Assembly: GCF_003014555.1 (NCBI RefSeq)
Contig: NZ_PYGE01000020.1
Coordinates: forward strand, 26,128 to 90,127
DNA from: Haloactinopolyspora alba
GTDB lineage: Bacteria; Actinomycetota; Actinomycetes; Jiangellales; Jiangellaceae
Direction: 5' to 3'
DNA: 64,000 nucleotides
Shown here: positions 8,944 to 18,365 of the stretch, one piece after another
Layout: every line of letters starts with the position of its first letter
Numbering within the stretch: position 1 is the first letter of the stretch
The notes under the pieces: generated by a model
What the model was told of the DNA's origin: nothing
Database searches by the model: none
Seen by the model: the letters and a program-made list of their open reading frames with translations, nothing else
Made by a program: the position numbers and the translations under genes

Positions 8944-11925
8944 TCATTCGTAGGCGTCCTCGACGACCAGGCCCGGCGCGGCGGCAGGGTCGCGCAGCAC
9001 CTCGGCGAGCAGCCAGCGGCGATCCCACCGGCCCGTCACCCAGGCGATCCCCCGCGCGAGCCCGTCGAGCGTGCTCGCATGCACGGTGTCGCCCTCGACC
9101 CACCAGCCGACGGACACGTCGTCGACGCGCAGATCGTCGTGCTTCCCGTACTGGGACGGCGCCTGCGCGAGGACGGCACGGGCCACGTCGGGGACGGGCC
9201 TGCGGCGTCCGGCCGTCGTGACGCGCCCCTCCCACACCTCCGACGCCAGGTCGAGGTCGAGCACGTCCGCCAGGGCCGCCGGCGCCGGCAACGCCTCCGG
9301 CCGTCCGAGCTGCAGCCAGTACGGCGCGTCGCAGACCACGGCGTCGCCGGCCGCCAAGACGCGGGTGCCGGTGCCGTCCGGAACCCGCACCGACGCGGGC
9401 GGCGTCACCGTCACCGGGTCCCGCCGGGCGAGCGACTCGTACACGCGGGCCAGCTGCGCGGCGTCGAGCACCACATCGTCGTCAGCCAGGCGCTCGAGCA
9501 GCAGGTCCGCGTCGACGTCGTCGACCGTGCGCGCGAGACCGACGGCGGTGGCGAACGCGTCGTCGACGCCGACCTCCGCGACCGGCAGCAGCGAACGCAG
9601 CACCGGCTCGGCCGTGGACGCGCACAGGCCGCGCAGCCGCGTCCCGCCGACGCGGGCGTGCCGATGCAGCCACCACGCCGTGTACGACGGGACGGGCACC
9701 CGCCCGCCCCCGGCGAGCAGCAGCATCGTCGGTTCCACCACGGCCGCACGGGCCGCGGGGTCGTCGGCCAGCCGCGGCAGCACCTCGCTCCAGCGATCCT
9801 CCCGGACCAGGTCCAGGTCGCGGACGCCGACGAACTCGGTCACCACCGGCGCCGGCTCGTCGTCCGGAACCCGCGCCGACGCCGCCTCCGCCCAGCCGTC
9901 CTCGTCGTCGAGGTCGTGCCACAGGTCCGCGTCGAGCGGCGCGTCCGCGTCGGTGACGACGTCGAACCCGCGGCGCACGCCGACGGCCGTCACGGTCTCG
10001 TCACCGAAACGCCGGACCACGTCGGAGGCGACGGTGAACTCGGCCGGGTCGCCGTCGAGCACCGCGAGCACCGGCGAGTCCGGCAGCAGCAACTCGCCGG
10101 CCGGAACCGGCGTGCCGGTGTCGTCGGGAAGCAGCAGCCCGGTCAGCCACGGCTCGTCCGCGACCGTCACCCCGGCCTCGGCCACCAGGCCGAGCACCGC
10201 CTCGGCGACCGGCCACGGGTCGGCGTCGTCGTCCGCCGCCTGCGCGACCGCGGCGCCGACCTGCGGGTCACGCAGCACCGACGCCGGCGACGCCTCGACG
10301 GCACCGAGCCGTCGCAGCAGCGGATGCGCGGCCTCCGGCGCGACGACGCGCAGCGCGAACGGCGCCATCAGCGCGGGATCGACGTCGCCGGGCAGCAGCA
10401 GGCCACGCGGGCCGCGCACCGTCCTGCCGTCCGCCAGCGGCACCGGCAGCGAGCCGAGCGCCTCGCGGTCCGCACCGTCCAGAGCCGCGTACAGCTCCCG
10501 CCAGCCGGACGGGTCCAGCCGGAGCGCGGACAGCTCGTCGACCACGTCCGCCAGCGCACGCTCGGCAGCGCCCAGGCCGGTCAGCACGTCACGATTCCAC
10601 CAACCGGACGCGGGCAGGCCACCGATGACCGCCGCCAGCGCCTGCGGGTCCGCCGCCACGCCGAGACCGTCGACCAGAACCACGTCGCGAGGCCGCATCC
10701 GGGCACCGTCGGCCGACGGCACGAACGGCGTCTCGCCCAGCGCCGCGCGCACGGCCCGGTGCAGGCCGGCGTCGAGATCACCGGTGCCCAGCGGACCCGG
10801 CACCAGGCTCAGCACGGCCCGGCCGGATTCGGCGCTGCCGGCCGGGGCGAACGACGCGACGAGCGCGGCGTACACCTCCCCGAGCCGTTCGACGAGCTCG
10901 TCCGTCAACCGCCCCGGCGCCACCCTGCGGCGCTGCGAGTCCAGCGGCAGCGAGGCGATCACCAGCGCCGGCAGCTCCGTCCGGTCGTCGGTCGGGGTCG
11001 GGGCGTGCACGACGCCGGCGGGCGGTGCCGGCGCCGGCACCGGCAGACCGTCATGCACCGGAACGGCGACGCTCGCCGACCAGCCGGGACGCATCCGCTC
11101 CTCGAACGGGCGCTCGGCCAGCGCTTCGGCGGGTGCCGTGCCGCTCGTGGTGCACAGCCGCCAGGTCCGCTCACCGATCCGCCGCTCGGTCACGGCGTGC
11201 CCGTCGCCGCCGCCGGGCACCGGTGTGGACGGTCCGCCGCGCAGCTCGCGCCGCTCGCCGTCCGTCTCGATGACGATCTCGGCCAGATCCGGCAGCGCCA
11301 GCAGCAACGCGTCGTCGACGTCGGCCAGCAGCCGGCGCACCAGCCGTTCGGCGTCGTCGTCGCGCAGCGGCAGCAGCACGGCGGTGTCGTAGCCGTCCGG
11401 CAGGTCCGAGGACTCGCCCGGGCCGAGCGGGAACGGCAGCCGCAACACCGGCAGGGCGGTGCCGCGGACGTCCAGCTCGTCGGCGATCTCGCCGACACTC
11501 GCCGCCGCTGCGTGAGCGTCGGTCCGTGACCATCGCACACCACCGTCGGCGCTGACGAGCGCCGGCTCGTCGGAGACCGCCAGCACCGCCGCGAACCCGA
11601 CCCCGAACCGGCCGACCGCACCGTCGCCGCGCTTGCCCGACGCGCGCAGTGTCGACAGTCCTTCGACGCCCGCGCTGTCCAGGGGCGCACCGGTGTTGGC
11701 GGCGACCAGGGTGCGGCCGTCCAGGCGCAGCAGCAGCCGGGCCGGCTCGCCCGCACGCGTGCCCGCGTCGGCGGCGTTCTGCGCCAGCTCGACGATCACC
11801 CGGTCGCGGTAGGCACCACGGGCCAGCTCGTCCTCGGCGTTCGCGTCCTCGCGGAACCGCGCCGGTGAGGCGGCCCACGCCGCGAGGACGCGAGTCCGCA
11901 ACGCTGCGGTGTCGAAGACGTCCAC
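8944..11925 (-). CDS. Sacsin-like GHKL ATPase-fold protein
   Basis: A protein of about 993 residues. The N-terminal 200 residues carry a Hsp90/histidine-kinase type ATP pocket: N box VIVELAQNAADAG, G1 box VAANTGAPLD, G2 box GRFGVGFAAVLAVSD. This arrangement is known from sacsin-type chaperone domains. The remaining 800 residues are acidic, Ala/Asp-rich and without recognised domains. Start chosen is GTG 11925 (VDVFDTAALRTRVLAAWA), because further upstream the frame is antisense to DUF3027. It lies downstream of DUF3027 on the same strand, 59 bases apart. A chaperone-like role is inferred only. Confidence 0.8.
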   Translation of the reverse strand: MDVFDTAALRTRVLAAWAASPARFREDANAEDELARGAYRDRVIVELAQNAADAGTRAGEPARLLLRLDGRTLVAANTGAPLDSAGVEGLSTLRASGKRGDGAVGRFGVGFAAVLAVSDEPALVSADGGVRWSRTDAHAAAASVGEIADELDVRGTALPVLRLPFPLGPGESSDLPDGYDTAVLLPLRDDDAERLVRRLLADVDDALLLALPDLAEIVIETDGERRELRGGPSTPVPGGGDGHAVTERRIGERTWRLCTTSGTAPAEALAERPFEERMRPGWSASVAVPVHDGLPVPAPAPPAGVVHAPTPTDDRTELPALVIASLPLDSQRRRVAPGRLTDELVERLGEVYAALVASFAPAGSAESGRAVLSLVPGPLGTGDLDAGLHRAVRAALGETPFVPSADGARMRPRDVVLVDGLGVAADPQALAAVIGGLPASGWWNRDVLTGLGAAERALADVVDELSALRLDPSGWRELYAALDGADREALGSLPVPLADGRTVRGPRGLLLPGDVDPALMAPFALRVVAPEAAHPLLRRLGAVEASPASVLRDPQVGAAVAQAADDDADPWPVAEAVLGLVAEAGVTVADEPWLTGLLLPDDTGTPVPAGELLLPDSPVLAVLDGDPAEFTVASDVVRRFGDETVTAVGVRRGFDVVTDADAPLDADLWHDLDDEDGWAEAASARVPDDEPAPVVTEFVGVRDLDLVREDRWSEVLPRLADDPAARAAVVEPTMLLLAGGGRVPVPSYTAWWLHRHARVGGTRLRGLCASTAEPVLRSLLPVAEVGVDDAFATAVGLARTVDDVDADLLLERLADDDVVLDAAQLARVYESLARRDPVTVTPPASVRVPDGTGTRVLAAGDAVVCDAPYWLQLGRPEALPAPAALADVLDLDLASEVWEGRVTTAGRRRPVPDVARAVLAQAPSQYGKHDDLRVDDVSVGWWVEGDTVHASTLDGLARGIAWVTGRWDRRWLLAEVLRDPAAAPGLVVEDAYE

Positions 11926-11984
11926 GCAGCGGAGTCTAGGGTGCGTTCCGGCCGGCGCTCGTGAGGCGCGCGAACCGCCGACGG

Positions 11985-12752
11985 TCAGGAGGCGTCCATC
12001 GGGACGAGCTCGTGAGCGACGGTGTCGACCACCGGCTCGGCGCTGTCGTCGCCCGACTCGGGCAGGCGGACGTCGCTGTGACCACCGCAGCCGTGATCGT
12101 GAGCGACCACGGTGCCGTCGAACGGGGTGCGCTCGTTGGTGCACACGGCGAACCCCTGCCCGAGCGAACCCGCGATGGGCACGGCGAAGCCGCAGCTGGC
12201 GCACTGCGCCGGCGCGGACTTCGCGATGTCGGTGTGCGGGCCGCCCTCGCCCTCGTACCAGCGGGTCGCCGCCTCGCCGCGGCCCTCGCGGGACAGCACC
12301 CACTCGCGGCCGAGCCCCAGCTCGTCGACGACGTTCTGGGTGTGTGGATCGTCGACCGACGTGTACCCGGGCTCGAGCCGCGGATCGTCGGCGGCGACCG
12401 GCAGCAGGTCGCCAGGGCCGAGGTCCTCGGGCTTGACGCGGTCCTCCCACGGCACCCAGGCCGGCGCCAGCACCGCGTCGGCGCCCGGCAGCAGGACGCA
12501 CTCGCTGACCGTCACCGTCTTCGCCCGGGACGCGCGAGCGACGGTGACCGCCCAGCGCCACCCGACATAGCCACTCAGCAGGCAGGCGAAGTAGTGCGTG
12601 ACGACGCGTTCGGCCTCGGCGTCGTGGCCGAGGTGCTCGCCGACGGCGTCAGCGCCGCCGACCTCTACGGCGGCTGTGCGGGCGTCGTCGACCGCCTTGA
12701 CGGCGGCGGCGTCGGCCTTGGGCGCACGGGAACGAGTGGATGCGGGGGTCAC
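11985..12752 (-). CDS. DUF3027 protein
   Basis: A 255-residue protein of a family largely confined to actinobacteria. A C-terminal zinc-ribbon-like part has CASCG and CTNE plus HGCGGHSD. The centre reads VSECVLLPGADAVLAPAWVPWEDRVKPEDLGPGD, the core of the family. Start is GTG 12752 (VTPASTRSRAPKADA), following a Lys/Ala-rich N-terminus. It precedes the sacsin-like gene and is divergent from an MFS gene, an order also seen in related genomes. Function is unknown. Confidence 0.82.
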   Translation of the reverse strand: MTPASTRSRAPKADAAAVKAVDDARTAAVEVGGADAVGEHLGHDAEAERVVTHYFACLLSGYVGWRWAVTVARASRAKTVTVSECVLLPGADAVLAPAWVPWEDRVKPEDLGPGDLLPVAADDPRLEPGYTSVDDPHTQNVVDELGLGREWVLSREGRGEAATRWYEGEGGPHTDIAKSAPAQCASCGFAVPIAGSLGQGFAVCTNERTPFDGTVVAHDHGCGGHSDVRLPESGDDSAEPVVDTVAHELVPMDAS

Positions 12753-12813
12753 GGGACGATTCTTGCAAACTCGGGTCCATGATCGACACTCTCCGGCGCA
12801 CGCTGTCGCCGTT

Positions 12814-12871
12814 CCCGTGATCATCAACGGTTTGCCACACGATGACGTGATGAATCGTCGACGATCACGGG
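12814..12871. repeat. 9-bp inverted repeat in a divergent promoter region
   Basis: CCCGTGATC (12814-12822) and GATCACGGG (12863-12871) lie between the divergent DUF3027 and MFS genes. It shares the word GTGATCAT with the 32-base repeats at 14495, 22367 and 29106, but the flanks differ. It could be an operator; no further evidence. Confidence 0.35.
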
Positions 12872-12923
12872 GAGCCGGGGGCCGCGACGTCACCGCCACC
12901 TGTGTCACCGTTCCAGGGGCGGA

Positions 12924-14495
12924 ATGCGATTGGATGGGACCGTGCCAGAGACGGATCCGCAGCACGACCCGGACGGGGCAACCGACCCGGGCGGCGTTCG
13001 CGGCTCGCTGCCACCTGGCAGTGACGCGGGCGAGAGCGCTCGCGCAGCCGACGCCGACGGCCCGGGTACCGGCGAGCCCGGTCCGGGTGCGTCGGGCGCG
13101 TCCGGCGCCGGCGCCGGGACCGGGCAGGAACGGCCGGGAGACGCCGCGCGGAACGAGCGGATGCGTAAGGCCGCCGGGACGTCCGCCCGCGCCGCCCGCA
13201 CTGCCGCGTCCGGAACCTCGCGTGCGGCCAGGGCCAGCGCCAACCGGCTGCACCGCGCTGCCGAGGCCAAGGGGGCCGGGCAGACCGGCCTGTCCCGGCT
13301 GATCGAGCTCAACGCCGCGAGCGCGTTCGCCGACGCTCTGGTCACCATGGCGCTGGCCGGCACGTTGTTCTTCTCGGTGCCGACGGGGGAAGCGCGCGGC
13401 AACGTCGCCCTGTACCTGGCGCTGACCATGGCGCCGTTCGCCGTCGTCGCACCGGTCATCGGGCCGTTCCTGGACCGGTTCGGGCACGGCCGGCGATGGG
13501 CCATCGGCCTCACCGCCGCCGCCCGTGGGTTCCTCGCCTGGGTCGCCGCCGATGCCGTCATCGACGGCGGGGTCTGGCTGTACCCGGCGGCGCTCGGCGT
13601 GCTGGTCGGCCAGAAGGCCTATGCCGTCACCCGCGCCGCCGCGGTGCCACGACTGCTCCCCGAGGGCTGGACGCTGGTCACCGCGAACTCCCGGCTGCAG
13701 CTCGCGGCGACGTTCGGCACCGCGCTCGGCGCGCCTCTCGGCATCGGACTGGCCCAAATCAGCGACGACTGGCCGCTGCGGGCAGCGTTCTTCGCGTACT
13801 GCGGCACGACGGTCCTGGCCATCCTGCTGTCCAAGTCGGTGGACTCGGCCGCCGGTGAGGCGCCCACGACCATCCTCGAGGACGGGTCCAAGGGGCGGTT
13901 CCGGGTCGGGCGCAGCGTCGTGCGTGCGCTGCGCGCCAACGCGACACTGCGGTGGTTCTCCGGGTTCATGACGCTGTTCATGGCGTTCGTGCTGCGCGAG
14001 GAACCGGTGGCGGGCCTGTCCGGGCTGGTGCTGCTGGGCTTCGTGGCCGCGGCGGCGTGGCTGGGCAGCACCGCCGGATCGGCGGTCGGCGCGCTCGTCC
14101 GCTCGCGCAGCCCGGACCGGACGGTGCTGGCGCTGGTCGGGTTCGTGGTCGTGTGCGCCGTCGTGGCGATGGTGTTCTGGAACCTGCTGACGGTGGTGCT
14201 GGTGGGCCTGGCCGCCGGGTTCGGCCAGCAGCTGGGGCGGCTGTCGCTGGACGCGATCGTGCAGCGTGACGTGCCCGAGCGGAACCGGTCCAACGCGTTC
14301 GCGCGCTCGGAGACGCTGCTGCAGCTCGGATGGGTGGTCGGCGGCGGCGTCGGCATCGTGCTGCCGCTGATCCCGTGGGTCGGCATGCTGGTCGCCGCGC
14401 TCGTCATGGCCGTCGGCCTCGTCGCTGCGCTCCGCGTCCGCCCCGACGACCCCGCCCCGCCCCCACCTCCCGACGAGAATGACCACGTTCAGTAG
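12924..14495 (+). CDS. MFS transporter with long hydrophilic N-terminus
   Basis: A 523-residue protein. The first about 110 residues are Asp/Gly/Ser/Ala-rich and contain basic repeats (RAARTAASGTSRAARASANR). A 12-helix MFS core follows from LIELNAASAFADALVTMALAGTLFF, with GPFLDRFGHGRR as the loop 2-3 motif. ATG 12924 follows an AGGGGCGG Shine-Dalgarno. It ends in a Pro-rich tail right at a 32-base repeat, facing the cold-shock gene. Substrate unknown. Confidence 0.83.
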   Translation: MRLDGTVPETDPQHDPDGATDPGGVRGSLPPGSDAGESARAADADGPGTGEPGPGASGASGAGAGTGQERPGDAARNERMRKAAGTSARAARTAASGTSRAARASANRLHRAAEAKGAGQTGLSRLIELNAASAFADALVTMALAGTLFFSVPTGEARGNVALYLALTMAPFAVVAPVIGPFLDRFGHGRRWAIGLTAAARGFLAWVAADAVIDGGVWLYPAALGVLVGQKAYAVTRAAAVPRLLPEGWTLVTANSRLQLAATFGTALGAPLGIGLAQISDDWPLRAAFFAYCGTTVLAILLSKSVDSAAGEAPTTILEDGSKGRFRVGRSVVRALRANATLRWFSGFMTLFMAFVLREEPVAGLSGLVLLGFVAAAAWLGSTAGSAVGALVRSRSPDRTVLALVGFVVVCAVVAMVFWNLLTVVLVGLAAGFGQQLGRLSLDAIVQRDVPERNRSNAFARSETLLQLGWVVGGGVGIVLPLIPWVGMLVAALVMAVGLVAALRVRPDDPAPPPPPDENDHVQ

Positions 14496-14526
14496 GGAAT
14501 TCCATGCGTCACGTGATCATTCCCGG
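14495..14526. repeat. 32-base intergenic repeat, copy A
   Basis: GGGAATTCCATGCG-TC-ACGTGATCATTCCCGG fills the gap between the convergent MFS and cold-shock genes. It matches copies at 22367-22398 (other orientation) and 29106-29137 at about 28 or more of 32 positions. Confidence 0.7.
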
Positions 14527-14536
14527 CAGGGAGTGG

Positions 14537-14920
14537 TCAGGTTTCCAGGTCGTCCGCGACGGCGCGCAGGACGCCGGCGACCTTCTTGGCGGTCTTCTGG
14601 TCCGGGTGCCGCCCACGCCGGTACGAGTTGGAGATACCGTCGAGCAGCTTGATCAGGTCCTCGGTGATGGTGGCCATCTCGTCGGGCTTCTTGCGCGTGG
14701 CCGCCGACACCGACGGCAACGGGTCCAGTACCCGCACCGACAGTGCCTGCTCGCCGCGCCGGCCCTCGGCGACACCGAACTCCACACGCTGGCCCGGCTT
14801 GAGCGCGGTCACGCCAGCCGGCAGCGCCGAGGTGTGGACGAAGACGTCGCCGCCGTCGTCCTTGGAGAGGAAGCCGAAGCCCTTCTCGGTGTCGAAAAAC
14901 TTGACCTTGCCCGTTGGCAC
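14537..14920 (-). CDS. Cold-shock domain protein with C-terminal extension
   Basis: A 127-residue nucleic-acid-binding protein. Residues 1-65 form a cold-shock OB fold with RNP1 KGFGFLS and RNP2 DVFVHTSAL. The extra C-terminal half (KPDEMATITEDLIKLLDGISNSYRRGRHPDQKTAKKVAGVLRAVADDLET as a whole) is absent from 67-residue CspA types but seen in longer actinobacterial CSPs. GTG start at 14920. RNA chaperone or transcription antiterminator roles are usual for the fold. Confidence 0.9.
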   Translation of the reverse strand: MPTGKVKFFDTEKGFGFLSKDDGGDVFVHTSALPAGVTALKPGQRVEFGVAEGRRGEQALSVRVLDPLPSVSAATRKKPDEMATITEDLIKLLDGISNSYRRGRHPDQKTAKKVAGVLRAVADDLET

Positions 14921-15044
14921 GGCGGACCTCGTTCGTCGTCGGTTTACTCGGACCCGTCCCCGTCGTCGGGAGACGTCACAAGCCTACGGCCGATCACCGG
15001 GCCGGGACATCCCTGGGCCGCATGCCACTGTGAACGATCTGCGC

Positions 15045-15659
15045 TCACGTGGGCGTGCCGACGAAGTCGGCGAGCCAGTACGGGAAGTCCAGCAGGTCGG
15101 AGAAGACGACGTCGGCTCCGGCTTCGCGCAGCGCGACACCGTCGTGCGAGCCGGTGGTGACGCCCATGGCGTAGGCGCCCGCCGACCTCGCGCCGATCAT
15201 GTCGCCGGGGTGGTCGCCCACGAACACGTCGGCGCCGTGCTCGCGCAGCACCTCGCCCTTCGTCTCGGCGAACTTCTCGCCGACGACGTGGTCGACCGGC
15301 AGTTCGACGTGGTCGAGCACCGCCCGCACGGCGGACGCGATCTTGGCGCTGACCACCAGCACCCGGCCGCGGTGGTCGTGGATGGACTCGACGGCCTCGC
15401 GCGCGCCGGGGAGGGTCTTGGTGGCGGGCACGCCGATGCCGGGGTAAAGCTCCCGGTACAGGGCCATCATCTCGGCGACGCGGCTCTCGTCGACGAAGTG
15501 CCGGACGGTGACGTCCAGCGGCAGCCCAAGCAGCGGCCGCAGCGTCTCGGGCTCGACGGTCGCGCCCATCTGCCGGCCGGCCTCGACCAGCGCAGCGGTG
15601 ATGCCGTCAGCGGAGTCCACGAGTGTCAGGTCGAGGTCGAATCCGATGACGAGTCCCAC
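15045..15659 (-). CDS. HAD-superfamily hydrolase
   Basis: A phosphatase-type HAD protein of about 204 residues. Motif I is GFDLDLTLVDS (nucleophile Asp and acid Asp), motif II VLVVSAK, motif III a Lys in GEKFAETKGEV, and motif IV VFVGDHPGDMIGA. The cap is a short helical insert, as in phosphoglycolate-phosphatase relatives. GTG 15659 is preferred since AAGGTG lies 6 bases upstream; GTG 15683 would add 8 residues. Substrate unknown. Confidence 0.85.
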   Translation of the reverse strand: MGLVIGFDLDLTLVDSADGITAALVEAGRQMGATVEPETLRPLLGLPLDVTVRHFVDESRVAEMMALYRELYPGIGVPATKTLPGAREAVESIHDHRGRVLVVSAKIASAVRAVLDHVELPVDHVVGEKFAETKGEVLREHGADVFVGDHPGDMIGARSAGAYAMGVTTGSHDGVALREAGADVVFSDLLDFPYWLADFVGTPT

Positions 15660-15704
15660 GGGCGACACCTTACGCGGAGTCACGTGACAGCTGTGTAACG
15701 CAGA

Positions 15705-18311
15705 TCACGCCGCGCCCAGCGCGAGGAACGACCACGCCGTCGCGGTCGCGACCGGTGTCGTGGCCTGCTGCCGCGTCGCGCGCAGCGCCGTACTCAGGTC
15801 GTCGCCCGCGCGCAGGCGTTCGTGCACGGCGAGGCTGACGTCGACGCTGCCGGCGTCGCTGACGGGGACGACGCTCGCCATCAGCCCCGCCGTGCCCAGC
15901 GCCGACAACGACGTGGTCAGCCCCAGCAGCTCATCGGCCCCGGTGGGCGACCCGACGCCGGACTCGCAGGCGGTGAGCAGCATCCGGTACGGCGGCGTGC
16001 GCAGACGCTCGAAGTCGTAGACGGTCAGCGGCCCGTCGGCCAGCTCGAGCGCCGAGAACATCGGATTGTCGCCGCGGTAACGGCAGTGCGCACCGATGTG
16101 CGCGAGCCAGGACCCCTCCAGCGCCCCCAGCGTCGCCTCAGCGGACGCGTCCTGCCCGGTCAACACCGTCGCGTCCGGATATACGCCGGCCAGGGCGTCG
16201 ACCTCCGCCGCGGACGTCGACAGCCCGCTGCCCGCGATCAGCGCGACCCGTTCGGACTCCGGCTGCACGCTCTGCCGGGCGCGCATCCAGGCCGCCGCCG
16301 ACGGCGCCACGGTCACGTCCCGATCGCGCAGCGCGGGCAGCGCGCCCCACGGCACCGCCTGCAGCGTCGACGGCGGCACCAGCACGACGGGCCCGTCGCC
16401 CAGCTCACGGACAGCCGGGCCGAGTAACGTCTCCTGCAACCGGGCCAGACCCGGCTCGGCCGCGGTGAGCAGGGCCGACGCGACGGCGTCGTTCGCCAGC
16501 GCGGCGCCCCGCAACGCGAACCGCGCGTAGTCGACCTCGCTGCGGATGTCACCGACGTGTCCGGCGGCCATCCGCTGCACCCGGCCGCGACGGGCGACGA
16601 CGACGTGGAACCGCTCGCCCTTGACGCCGACGATGCTGACCAGGGTGCGGTCGTCACCGAGGTGGTCCAGCAACGCGGGCACCTCGAACCGGGCGCGGCG
16701 CCGGCTGGTGTCGCCGTAGCGGCCGTGCACGTGCCGGCGGATCCGTTCCTCGATGCGCCGCCGGTCGGTCTCGTCCGTGCCGCCGGTGCCCAGCACGTTC
16801 TCGGCGGCGCGCAATCGGCCCAGCTCGGCCGCCAGCACCGGGTCGTGCTCGGCCTCCGGCCAGGGCAGCGCGTGCAGGCTGGACCGCCAGCGCTCGGTCC
16901 AGCGCAGCAGCTCGCGGGCGGTCCCGTCGAAAGCGACCGTGCGCGTCGCCAGGATCGCGAGGTCGCTGCCGTGCACCGTCGCTCGCGCCCGCAGCTCGGT
17001 GGCGCCGAGCGACAGCGCGTGCGTGTCCAGGACGTCCAGGCCACGAGAACAGGCGCGCAGCATCGCGGTGCGATCGCCGTCGGCCCGCGCCCGCAGTGCC
17101 TGCGCGTACCAGGCGGTGGCGCGGCGCAGCGACGAACCGCGGTTGCGCTCGGCCGCCGCGGCGCTCAGGTTCTGCTCGGCGACCTCCGGCAGGCCGGTGT
17201 CCAGCGCCATCCGCCCCGCCAGCACGAGCGCGTCGAGCCGTTCGGACGAGTAGCGGTCCTTCAGCTCCGTGGCCAGCTCCGCCGCCGCCCGCGCGTGACG
17301 CTTGGTGACGTTGCCGGTCGCGGCCTGGGCGCGCAGCAGGACGACGCGGGCGTGCCGCTCGACGTCGACGTGGCCCTGTCGCTTGCTGGACCGGGCGGCG
17401 CTGCGCGCCAGCTCGACGGCGCGCTCCGGGGTCCCGGCAGCCAGGTGCACCGTGGCCGCGGCGATGAACCCGTCCGCACGGCGCAGTGCCGCGTCCCGAG
17501 CGTCCCGCAGCATCGCGACCATCTCGTCCGCCGTCTGCGCCGCCTCGTCCGGCAGCCCAGCGGCGAGCTGCACGACGGCGAGGTCGCGAACCACCTCCGG
17601 CGGCACGACGCCGAGCTCGTCGTACCTGCGACGGGCGTCGTAGAGCAGTTCCAACGCCCGTGGCAGGTCCCCCATCCGATAAGCACACGCACCCCGGACA
17701 TGAAGTGTGACCGTAGCGTCGAAGTGCTCCTGCTGTCCTTGTGCAAGCTCTTGGACCCGCACAAGCTGCTCATCTGCCTCCTGGAATCGCCCCATGCCCA
17801 TAAGGGCGGTACCGGCGTTGTGTCTGGCGTTCGCTTCCCAGCGCCGGTCGCTCGCACGGGCGAGTACCGCGGCGGCGAAGATGCAATCCTCGTACGCGCC
17901 GACATGGTCGCCGAGGTGCATCTTGGCGGCACCTCGACGCACCAAGACACGCGCGGACTCGAGTTCCGTCGACCTGAGCAGTGCCTCGTCGAACGCTTCG
18001 GTCATCGCCCTTCTACGGCCGGCCAGGGCAAGAGCGGTGCCCAAGCTAGCCGCGAGATCCCCGATCCGCGCCGACAGCACGGCGCTCTTACTCAGAGCGA
18101 TCCCCTGCCTGAATTTCTGAATCGCTGCCCCAACGTCCCCCGAGTCGCGGGCCACGATGCCTAGCGTTTGGAGTGCATATGAACGGTCGAGCGCCGTGGC
18201 CTGCTGCGAAAGCACAGCACGAGCGTGGTGACGCGCTTCTCGAGGGCGTTCCATCGCCAGGCTCGGCAGCATTGCCGCCGATACCGGAGCGTCGGACTTC
18301 ACCTTGACCAC
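15705..18311 (-). CDS. TPR-CHAT caspase-like protein
   Basis: An 868-residue protein. Residues about 30-450 are helical repeats of TPR character (SYALQTLGIVARDSGDVGAAIQKFRQG, ARHNAGTALMGMGRFQEADEQL). The C-terminal 300 residues are a CHAT domain with the expected His-Cys dyad: His742 in AHIGAHC and Cys782 in LLTACESGVGSP. CHAT proteins are caspase-like cysteine proteases. It is divergent, 54 bases away, from a subtilisin-type protease. GTG 18311 has no Shine-Dalgarno, so it may be leaderless. The 5' third looks less GC-rich than the rest. No signal peptide or membrane span is seen, so it is cytoplasmic. Role in defence or regulated proteolysis is inferred. Confidence 0.85.
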   Translation of the reverse strand: MVKVKSDAPVSAAMLPSLAMERPREARHHARAVLSQQATALDRSYALQTLGIVARDSGDVGAAIQKFRQGIALSKSAVLSARIGDLAASLGTALALAGRRRAMTEAFDEALLRSTELESARVLVRRGAAKMHLGDHVGAYEDCIFAAAVLARASDRRWEANARHNAGTALMGMGRFQEADEQLVRVQELAQGQQEHFDATVTLHVRGACAYRMGDLPRALELLYDARRRYDELGVVPPEVVRDLAVVQLAAGLPDEAAQTADEMVAMLRDARDAALRRADGFIAAATVHLAAGTPERAVELARSAARSSKRQGHVDVERHARVVLLRAQAATGNVTKRHARAAAELATELKDRYSSERLDALVLAGRMALDTGLPEVAEQNLSAAAAERNRGSSLRRATAWYAQALRARADGDRTAMLRACSRGLDVLDTHALSLGATELRARATVHGSDLAILATRTVAFDGTARELLRWTERWRSSLHALPWPEAEHDPVLAAELGRLRAAENVLGTGGTDETDRRRIEERIRRHVHGRYGDTSRRRARFEVPALLDHLGDDRTLVSIVGVKGERFHVVVARRGRVQRMAAGHVGDIRSEVDYARFALRGAALANDAVASALLTAAEPGLARLQETLLGPAVRELGDGPVVLVPPSTLQAVPWGALPALRDRDVTVAPSAAAWMRARQSVQPESERVALIAGSGLSTSAAEVDALAGVYPDATVLTGQDASAEATLGALEGSWLAHIGAHCRYRGDNPMFSALELADGPLTVYDFERLRTPPYRMLLTACESGVGSPTGADELLGLTTSLSALGTAGLMASVVPVSDAGSVDVSLAVHERLRAGDDLSTALRATRQQATTPVATATAWSFLALGAA

Positions 18312-18365
18312 CGCATGATGCTAGACATTGATCCGGATTTGCCGCGATCGAACGGGGGGAACCAC

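Noticed and set aside
12753..14486. Long upstream extension of the DUF3027 frame
   Set aside because: It is antisense to a membrane-transporter gene with clear helices; GTG 12752 gives the normal family length.
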